Shown here one piece after another: positions 56,458-64,000 of a stretch of DNA of 64,000 bases; position 1 is the stretch's first letter; each line of letters begins with the position of its first letter. Source of the DNA: Lacinutrix sp. WUR7 (GTDB taxonomy: Bacteria; Bacteroidota; Bacteroidia; Flavobacteriales; Flavobacteriaceae); NCBI RefSeq assembly GCF_016864015.1, contig NZ_CP045067.1, positions 159,001 to 223,000 on the forward strand, read 5' to 3'. The translations under genes and the position numbers were made by a program. Under the pieces are notes generated by a model that worked only from the letters and a program-made list of their open reading frames with translations, was not told the origin of the DNA and made no database searches.

Positions 56458-58356
56458 TTACTTCTTATTTTTCGCTTGTTTTTGTTTCTCTGCCTCTTCC
56501 ATCATTTGAGACATCTTTTTAGCAAATTTACCCTGTTTTTTAGGTTTCGCTTTACTTATTTGAATTTTAGCATGGATTTTATCTTCATCCAAAATGTAAT
56601 TCTTAATAACAAGCATAATCCCAATACTAATCACATTAGAAATAAAGTAATATAAACTTAATCCAGACGCATAATTATTAAAGAAAAATAACATCATTAA
56701 TGGAGAGAAGTAAATCATATACTTCATCATTTTCTGCATATCAGGCATACCTTCTTGTGCAGGTTGTGTAGCCATTTGTTGTCCTGTAGTCATTTTCATA
56801 TAAAAGAAAATAGCGATCGATGCCAATATTGGAAATAAACTTACGTGATCTCCATAGAAAGGAATATGGAATGGAAGCTCTGCAACCACATCATAAGAAG
56901 ATAAATCGTCTGCCCAAAGGAAACTCTTCTGTCTTAAATCGAATGCAGAAGGGAAAAATTGAAACAGTGCATAAAACACAGGAAGCTGGATTAAAGCTGG
57001 TAAACATCCGCTTAAAGGACTTGCTCCTGCTTTTGTTTGCAACGCCATGGTTTCTTGTTGGATTTTCATTTTGTTGTCTTTGTACTTTTCTTTAATCGCA
57101 TCTAATTCTGGCTTAATAATTTTAAGCTTTGCTTGCGATAAAAATTGTTTGTACTGTACAAAAGATAGTAATAATTTAATTAAAACCGTCATTACAACAA
57201 TAGCGATTCCGTAAGGTAAATAGGAACTAAGGAATGAGAATAATGGTACAAAAAGGAAACGGTTAATCCATCCAAAAATACCCCATCCAAAAGGAATACT
57301 ATCATCTAAACCAATATCGTACTTTTTTAGAACCTTGTTATCTGTTGGTCCGAAATAAAATCGTAAAGGTTGATTAAACTCTCCTGCTTGTAACTCTAAC
57401 GGTATTTTTGTAGTAAATATTTTAGTAGAAACAGTGTCTATTTCTTCATCTAAAACTAAATTTTTAGACGTTATTATTACATCTTTTAAAGGTTTATCGG
57501 AAACTAAGATAGAACTAAAAAAGTGTTGTCTGTAAGATAGCCAGTTTACGTCTTCAAGAATCTCTTCATCATCACCAGAAGGACTTAACTTATCAATTTT
57601 ATCTTCTTCGTGTTGGTATGTTAAACGCGTATATCTGTTTTCGTAAGCAATACTTTTATCGTGTCTGAACGTTTTCAGTTTCCAGTCTAAATTAATTTTT
57701 TGCGAACCATTTACCACGTTACTTAACCCTTGTGATCTAATAGTAAAATTCACCATATAATCATTAGGTACTAGCTCATATCTGTATTCTAAAAATTGTG
57801 TTGGAGACACTTTTAGTTTCATAGAAACTACTGTGTTTTCTCCTTTTTTAGTAACTGTTGGTTCAAAAAATAGATCTTGTGTATTTAAATTTCTATTATC
57901 TGAAGTATTAAAACTAATATTAAAAGCAGTATTGTTATCTTTTACTAAATAAATAGGAATAGAATCGTAATCTACAAAAGGTAATAATTTAACCTCACTA
58001 AGATAACCACCTTTATTACTAAACTTTAAAGAAAGCACTCCATTCTCTACCAATGTTTCTTTATTGGTAGCGGAAGGCAAAGTAGACGAATAAGCAAAAG
58101 CACCTAATTTATTGTTTAGTGCTACTAATTGCGTAGAGTCTGTAACGGTTGCTGCAGAATAATCGTTAGCAGTAGTAACCAAAACATCTTCTGGTGTTTC
58201 TGCTTGTTGTTCTGCTTCCACTTGCTCTTGTTTTGCTTTTTCTTGCGCTTCAAGTTCTTCTGGAGTTGGTTGGTTCATGTACATCATGTACACTAAAATT
58301 CCGAATATTAGGATGAATCCAATTATCGAATTAAGGTCTAGTTTTTTTTCTTCCAT
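56458..58356 (-). CDS. yidC: Membrane protein insertase YidC
   Basis: 632 aa. The N-terminal helix (SIIGFILIFGILVYMMYM) is followed by an acidic Gln-rich stretch and the large periplasmic P1 domain (about 60-350). The conserved insertase core then has GIAIVVMTVLIKLLLSFVQYKQFLSQAKLK, SPLSGCLPALIQLPVFYALFQFFPS and a final helix pair. A Lys-rich cytoplasmic tail (KPKKQGKFAKKM) is likely to contact ribosomes. It follows pyrG by about 100 bp on the same strand. Confidence 0.96.
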   Translation of the reverse strand: MEEKKLDLNSIIGFILIFGILVYMMYMNQPTPEELEAQEKAKQEQVEAEQQAETPEDVLVTTANDYSAATVTDSTQLVALNNKLGAFAYSSTLPSATNKETLVENGVLSLKFSNKGGYLSEVKLLPFVDYDSIPIYLVKDNNTAFNISFNTSDNRNLNTQDLFFEPTVTKKGENTVVSMKLKVSPTQFLEYRYELVPNDYMVNFTIRSQGLSNVVNGSQKINLDWKLKTFRHDKSIAYENRYTRLTYQHEEDKIDKLSPSGDDEEILEDVNWLSYRQHFFSSILVSDKPLKDVIITSKNLVLDEEIDTVSTKIFTTKIPLELQAGEFNQPLRFYFGPTDNKVLKKYDIGLDDSIPFGWGIFGWINRFLFVPLFSFLSSYLPYGIAIVVMTVLIKLLLSFVQYKQFLSQAKLKIIKPELDAIKEKYKDNKMKIQQETMALQTKAGASPLSGCLPALIQLPVFYALFQFFPSAFDLRQKSFLWADDLSSYDVVAELPFHIPFYGDHVSLFPILASIAIFFYMKMTTGQQMATQPAQEGMPDMQKMMKYMIYFSPLMMLFFFNNYASGLSLYYFISNVISIGIMLVIKNYILDEDKIHAKIQISKAKPKKQGKFAKKMSQMMEEAEKQKQAKNKK

Positions 58357-58456
58357 ATTATATTAATTAAGACTAGCATGTTTTAAAACTTTTCTAGTCT
58401 AGAAAGTGAATTACTCAAAAAGCAATCCATTCTTACATTTGTGTCATAGTGACACT

Positions 58457-60082
<1,626 letters not shown>

Positions 60083-60093
60083 TTAAACGCGAG

Positions 60094-60101
60094 CAAATTT
60101 A
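60094..60101 (-). promoter_or_regulatory. Candidate -7 element of pyrG
   Basis: TAAATTTG on the minus strand matches TAnnTTTG, 20 bp before the pyrG ATG; no clear -33 TTG is seen. Confidence 0.4.
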
Positions 60102-60250
60102 CAATTTTAAGTTTGAAAATTTACGGGTTTGCTGTTTTATTTTTAAGACGAATTTCTAAATCGTTTTGAGCGTTTTTAGACTTGACTTTGCCACTGAAAT
60201 ACGCTAAGCTTAACATTTTTAGAAGAGATAATTATATATAACATTAACCT

Positions 60251-60475
60251 ATGAAAATCATAACAGTAATTAGTTGTGACGTTATTGGGTTTACCTTAAC
60301 CTTCAAACGACAAGGAAAAGCGAATACACCAACTATTCTTTTAGCAGAGTCACAATTGTATCTACCTAATTTATTCCATCGATTTATTGCAAACGAAGGG
60401 AACTTTGAAGAAAATAAAATCAGCAATATTAAAGACACAACTTCTTTAAACCCATTAGCAATTAACTATAAATAA
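60251..60475 (+). CDS. Possible small protein, unrecognised
   Basis: 74 aa from ATG 60251 with codon use resembling neighbouring genes (MKIITVISCDVIGF, then LTFKRQGKANTPTILLAE). No family is recognised and no promoter or ribosome-binding site is obvious. A 64-codon reading also exists on the other strand of the same stretch. Beyond this possible gene, the interval 60074-60665 shows nothing I can name. Confidence 0.3.
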   Translation: MKIITVISCDVIGFTLTFKRQGKANTPTILLAESQLYLPNLFHRFIANEGNFEENKISNIKDTTSLNPLAINYK

Positions 60476-60665
60476 CTCGTTTCGAAACAATTATGAAATT
60501 ACAAAGATTTACATCCTATACGAGAACAAATACTACATGGCAAAAAAAAAGGATATTTCTTCTTTTGCTAATTCCGTAAAAAAAATACTAAATTAGTTTC
60601 ACTCTTGATATGATTTACTAAACAGATACACCAAATTATCATTGTGTCCATAAATTCAAAAAAAA

Positions 60666-61388
60666 ATGAATTACTATTCTCCAAAGAACGCATCCTTTAT
60701 GCTACCATTTCAGTTTAACACTTCGCTACTTAAGGCAGATCTAGAAAAGTGCATGAAATTTGATTTTCTAAAAAACTATATCCCAGAAAACTACAACGGT
60801 GAAAATTATATTTTGCCCCTTCGTTCCATGGAAGGAAAATTAAATAGGATAGCAGCAATCCCTGGTAATATTGAAAAATATAAGGATACAATTGCCCTAA
60901 AAGAATGTTCCTATTTTCAAGAAGTAATAGCTACTTTTTTATGCAAAAAAGAAACTATTCGACTAATGAATATTCCTCCAGGCGGACTTATTAAGACACA
61001 CATTGATCATGAGAGTGGTTATGAGGACGGCTTTTTCCGCATACATATTCCTGTTATTACGAATGAAAAAGTTCATTTTATATTAAATGATCATATAATT
61101 ATCATGAAATCTGGTGAAGCTTGGTACACCAACGTTAACTTTCCGCATAGTGTAGCAAATAACGGACAAACAAATCGTGTACATCTGGTAATTGATTGTA
61201 TTAGAAACAGATGGTCAGATGAATTGTTCCAATCTGTAGGATATGATTTTACTCAAGAAAAGAAAATAGAAAAAGTATATTCTAAAAGTGAAGTGTTGCG
61301 GATTATTGAAGAACTTGAACTGCAAGACACTACAGAAACAAGAACTTTTTTAGAACAGTTTAAACGCGAACAGGGAATTAAAGAATAA
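60666..61388 (+). CDS. Aspartyl/asparaginyl beta-hydroxylase-like protein (2OG-Fe(II) oxygenase)
   Basis: 240 aa. THIDHESGYEDGFFRIHIPV provides the HxD iron ligands and the following cupin strands, and NFPHSVANNGQTNRVHLVIDC supplies the second His and the 2-oxoglutarate-binding Arg. This matches the Asp_Arg_Hydrox family. A peptide or small-molecule substrate is unknown. It is the only plus-strand gene among minus-strand neighbours. Confidence 0.82.
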   Translation: MNYYSPKNASFMLPFQFNTSLLKADLEKCMKFDFLKNYIPENYNGENYILPLRSMEGKLNRIAAIPGNIEKYKDTIALKECSYFQEVIATFLCKKETIRLMNIPPGGLIKTHIDHESGYEDGFFRIHIPVITNEKVHFILNDHIIIMKSGEAWYTNVNFPHSVANNGQTNRVHLVIDCIRNRWSDELFQSVGYDFTQEKKIEKVYSKSEVLRIIEELELQDTTETRTFLEQFKREQGIKE

Positions 61389-61438
61389 ATTCCATAAAAC
61401 ATAAACTTGAGGAACACATAAAACCGACTTCCAAATCC

Positions 61439-61675
61439 TTACGGCTTAGAAAAATTCTTCTGTATATTTCTAATCAATCCTTCTAATCCGTTTAATTTTA
61501 AAGTATACACAGTTTCTAGCATTTCACCAAGCTTCCCTTTTGGAAACCCTTTGTTGTGGTACCAAACCACATAATGTTCTGGTAAATCTATTAAATATCG
61601 ACCTTCATACTTACCAAAAGGCATTTTGGTATGTGCGAGTTTCACAAGAAATTCTCTATCTGGTTGTAATTGCAT
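61439..61675 (-). CDS. DUF3820 family protein
   Basis: 78 aa. MPFGKYEGRYLIDLPEHYVVWY followed by FPKGKLGEMLETVYTLKLNGLE is the DUF3820 pattern, typical in length. No function is established. It is 2 bp downstream of the DUF922-like gene and likely co-transcribed. Confidence 0.88.
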   Translation of the reverse strand: MQLQPDREFLVKLAHTKMPFGKYEGRYLIDLPEHYVVWYHNKGFPKGKLGEMLETVYTLKLNGLEGLIRNIQKNFSKP

Positions 61676-61677
61676 AC

Positions 61678-62223
61678 CTATTGTTTAGAGCTAAAGTTAT
61701 CTAATTTGGCTAATTCCACTTCAATGTGATTTTGCCAATGGGATTGCATCTCGTAGTTTCTAGAAAAATCGGTTTCTGCATCATACAGTTTTTGAAGATT
61801 AGAAAGTTCTTGATTAATTTCCTGATGTATTTTATCGAGTTGCTTATTTAAAGCAGGCGATGCATCTAATTGCACAACTCGTTGTCTAAACTTTCTTGCG
61901 TACAACTCTGTAATATTAAAATGAAACTGTTCATGTGCTAATATGTGGTTGTCTGCAAGTGCTGCTTTATACCATGATTTCTCCGGATAAAAATGCGCGA
62001 ATATCTTGGTTTTAAAACCTACGACTTCCTTTTTATTCGTTCTTTTTATAGAATAACTAAAGGTGATACCAGAAGCTGTTGTTGCTACCGCATCGGTATC
62101 TGCTTTTACTGACCCTTTAAAATCGTTCCAAGAAAGTTGGCGCGATGCACTCCAAGCAATTGTAGACGCTTCTTTATGAAGTGTGAGGAAACAAAAACTA
62201 ATAAGCAAGAATCTTAAAAACAT
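61678..62223 (-). CDS. Secreted DUF922-like putative zinc protease
   Basis: 181 aa with signal peptide (FLRFLLISFCFLTLHKEAS). ILAHEQFHFNITELYARKF contains HExxH-like HEQFH, a possible zinc-binding protease motif. The SRQLSWNDFKGSVKADTDAVATTASGI start matches DUF922-type proteins. It lies 1 bp behind the LysM protein gene and 2 bp before the DUF3820 gene. Confidence 0.78.
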   Translation of the reverse strand: MFLRFLLISFCFLTLHKEASTIAWSASRQLSWNDFKGSVKADTDAVATTASGITFSYSIKRTNKKEVVGFKTKIFAHFYPEKSWYKAALADNHILAHEQFHFNITELYARKFRQRVVQLDASPALNKQLDKIHQEINQELSNLQKLYDAETDFSRNYEMQSHWQNHIEVELAKLDNFSSKQ

Positions 62224-62224
62224 T

Positions 62225-64000
62225 TTATTTGGCTTCTACTATTTTTAAATCATCATATTTAACAACGTAAACGGTATTGTTGTAATAACCACCGAAAAGA
62301 TGTTTTTTGTATTCGAATTTATTTTCTATGTATTCCGTTAACGGAAATTCATTTACAGAATTGTACATGCTATCTGAAGCGGAAAGACGTAAAACAACAT
62401 CCATCATTAAATCGAAACCTCTAACTGCCGTTTTGTTTGGTGTAGCACCATACTTATTTTTATATTGTTTTACAAAACCATTATTATCGTCCTCGTTATA
62501 CGTTTTGGAAACGGTTGGAAAATGAAAACTAAGATTCGATAAATGATAGTTTGAAATTTCATCATTTTCAAAAGCAGCATTCATATCTGTTGTTGCTAAA
62601 ACAATTTTGTGTTCTTCATTATTTAACGAGTTTAAAATACTGGTAACGTTAGATACAAAAGTGTAGTTTTCGGTTTCTAAAAAGATGATGTTTTTTCCTG
62701 GTTTTAATTTACCAATGATATCATCTTCTAAAACGTAATACGAATCTTTTCCTTCTTTATCTTTTCTAGAATGAATTTGCGATGCAGTACCAAACTCTCT
62801 TTTTATAGCATTACTTGTTGCAACGTTTTTAGCATCAGCAATTACAATTACATGACTTTTAGTGCTATCAGCCTTAACAAAATCTATCATTTTTGTTTTT
62901 AATAAATTGGAAGAAGGCATGGACTGAAATACATTTTCTGATAATTTTAAATCCTTTAAATTAGGAGAAATTACAGGAACATTATTTCTTTTCAATTCAG
63001 AAGCCACACGAGCAAAGTTATTAGGCATTAACGGACCAATAACTGCATCTGCATTTTCAATATTTTTAGAACTTAATAAATGAGATACTTCACTTAATTC
63101 ATTTTTAGTATCGTACACATCGACTTTTAATGAAATTCCAAGTTTTTTAAGCGAATCTACAGCCATTAAAACTCCCGAATGAAAATCTAAAGAAGGTCTT
63201 AAAAAATTATCATTTTCAATTTGCTTTTTAGCGTCATAAACAGAATCGGCATTTACTCTGTTTAATCTAAAAGGCAATAGGATAACAATGTTTTTAGTTT
63301 CGTAATTTCTAATATGACTTACTAGACTAGATGTTAAAATAGTTTCTCCTGTTAAAAGCTCTCCTTCAATCCCAGAGTTTACCGCTGTCACGGAAGCATT
63401 AAACGGAATTTTTAAAACCATTCCTGATTTTAATCCTGATTCTTTTAATTCTGGATTTAAAGCTTCTAGTTCTTCTTGCTCTAATCCTAATTTAATTTTT
63501 AAACGATAAAAACCTTCTTTTGGTAACACAGAATAGTACGAATATCTTTCGTCTATTTCTTTTACCTCCGCTGTTTCTAGGATTGGCACTTGAATTACTT
63601 GTCCAACATCTAGTGTCGCTACCATATTAGGGTTTAATGCTTCTAGTTCATCTACTGTAATTCCGAATTTATAAGCAATTCGCCATTTTCCTTCTTTTGG
63701 TAAAACCGTATAATCTTTAGTCGTTTTTACGGTTTCTACAACGGTTTTTGTTTTGTAAACCGGAATTTTAATTCGGTCGCCTTTACGAAGATTTTCGGAG
63801 TATAATGAAGGATTGTGTTTTTTTATTTCGTCCTGCTCCACATTATATTTTTTGGCTAAACTATAAAGGGTTTCTTTACGTTTTACCTTATGCTCTTTAA
63901 AGTTTACAAACTCTCTTACGGTGGTGGTGGTTGTTTGCTGTGTTGCTATTTTAGAATTTGGAATGATTAAAACGGCATTATTCTTTAATTCTTTTTTGGC
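62225..64000 (-). CDS. LysM-repeat protein fused to a periplasmic-binding-protein-like domain (partial, 5' end outside)
   Basis: 592 codons are visible; the frame is open to the right edge, so the N-terminus is missing. The GTG at 63841 is internal, since the reading continues upstream with KEHKVKRKETLYSLAKKYNV, a LysM start. Three full LysM-type units with YKFGI/YSLAKKY helices and LNP motifs and part of another are visible (about 62225 side excluded), each ending in an xKIPV/QVPI strand. The rest (from about 63300 down) resembles a type I periplasmic ligand-binding protein: NIVILLPFRLNR, FHSGVLMAVDSLKKLGI, DAVIGPLMPNNFARVASELKRNNVPVISP. It probably binds peptidoglycan and a ligand or protein in the periplasm. 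Confidence 0.82.
   Translation of the reverse strand, partial: AKKELKNNAVLIIPNSKIATQQTTTTTVREFVNFKEHKVKRKETLYSLAKKYNVEQDEIKKHNPSLYSENLRKGDRIKIPVYKTKTVVETVKTTKDYTVLPKEGKWRIAYKFGITVDELEALNPNMVATLDVGQVIQVPILETAEVKEIDERYSYYSVLPKEGFYRLKIKLGLEQEELEALNPELKESGLKSGMVLKIPFNASVTAVNSGIEGELLTGETILTSSLVSHIRNYETKNIVILLPFRLNRVNADSVYDAKKQIENDNFLRPSLDFHSGVLMAVDSLKKLGISLKVDVYDTKNELSEVSHLLSSKNIENADAVIGPLMPNNFARVASELKRNNVPVISPNLKDLKLSENVFQSMPSSNLLKTKMIDFVKADSTKSHVIVIADAKNVATSNAIKREFGTASQIHSRKDKEGKDSYYVLEDDIIGKLKPGKNIIFLETENYTFVSNVTSILNSLNNEEHKIVLATTDMNAAFENDEISNYHLSNLSFHFPTVSKTYNEDDNNGFVKQYKNKYGATPNKTAVRGFDLMMDVVLRLSASDSMYNSVNEFPLTEYIENKFEYKKHLFGGYYNNTVYVVKYDDLKIVEAK

Noticed and set aside
60244-60438. 64-codon minus-strand frame
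   Set aside because: The overlapping plus-strand frame has more natural codon use; neither is certain.
63839-63841. GTG as start of the LysM protein
   Set aside because: The frame stays open to the window edge and upstream codons encode the start of the same LysM unit.

Overview
The window looks like a chromosomal segment of a marine Flavobacteriaceae (Bacteroidota). This is inferred from the AT-rich coding style, a type IX secretion (T9SS) sorting domain (FPNPVSD-type), TAnnTTTG-type -7 promoter boxes, frequent TTG starts without Shine-Dalgarno sequences, and family content such as a 1117-aa SecA, DUF2911, the LAB_N protein and a YwqK-like secreted protein. The species cannot be named from sequence alone. 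I see no rRNA, tRNA, CRISPR array, insertion sequence or prophage.

1-9.8 kb (minus strand): the export end of a capsule or exopolysaccharide locus. In transcription order it holds a Wza-like outer-membrane lipoprotein, a Wzc-like tyrosine autokinase with a Tyr-Gly tail, a UDP-sugar dehydrogenase, a UDP-GlcNAc-type epimerase, an ABC permease and ATPase (Wzm/Wzt type with a C-terminal sugar-binding-like domain), a sulfotransferase and a truncated glycosyltransferase. Together they suggest an acidic, possibly sulfated, surface polysaccharide.

9.8-19.3 kb (plus strand): housekeeping genes: an ABC-F protein, a SAM methyltransferase, a LolD/MacB-like ATPase, cobalamin adenosyltransferase, a DUF2795 protein and SecA. 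Long gene-free stretches between them are packed with tandem and palindromic repeats, some shared with the capsule locus.

19.4-28.4 kb (plus strand): secreted proteins. One has a DUF2911-like fold interrupted by seven FPGNDW repeats. Next comes a 2039-aa mosaic protein (beta-propeller, Ca-binding repeats, lectin-like, malectin-like, seven HYR domains) ending in a dockerin. The following gene encodes a cohesin-like domain followed by a T9SS sorting domain. The dockerin/cohesin pair is the most striking candidate system here.

28.3-43.1 kb: an M23 peptidase; an ECF sigma/anti-sigma/DUF4097-like secreted protein operon with an ECF-type promoter; DUF2911; an amidohydrolase; MeaB; a membrane AraC-type regulator; a tight operon of COG4705 membrane protein, LtaS-like phosphoglycerol transferase and diacylglycerol kinase; and a nucleoside hydrolase next to a methylthioribose-kinase-like phosphotransferase.

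43.2-50 kb: an NAD-dependent epimerase, a three-gene lipid/glycan decoration set (GT2, LAB_N, ArnT-like GT39), a PAP2 phosphatase, a small conserved protein and a MATE exporter.

50-64 kb (mostly minus strand): a three-part phosphoglycerol transferase-ILEI-GDPD fusion, nitronate monooxygenase, MnmA, a MORN/YwqK-like secreted protein, YidC, CTP synthase, a 2OG-hydroxylase-like protein (plus strand), DUF3820, a DUF922-like protein, and a truncated LysM/periplasmic-binding-protein fusion.
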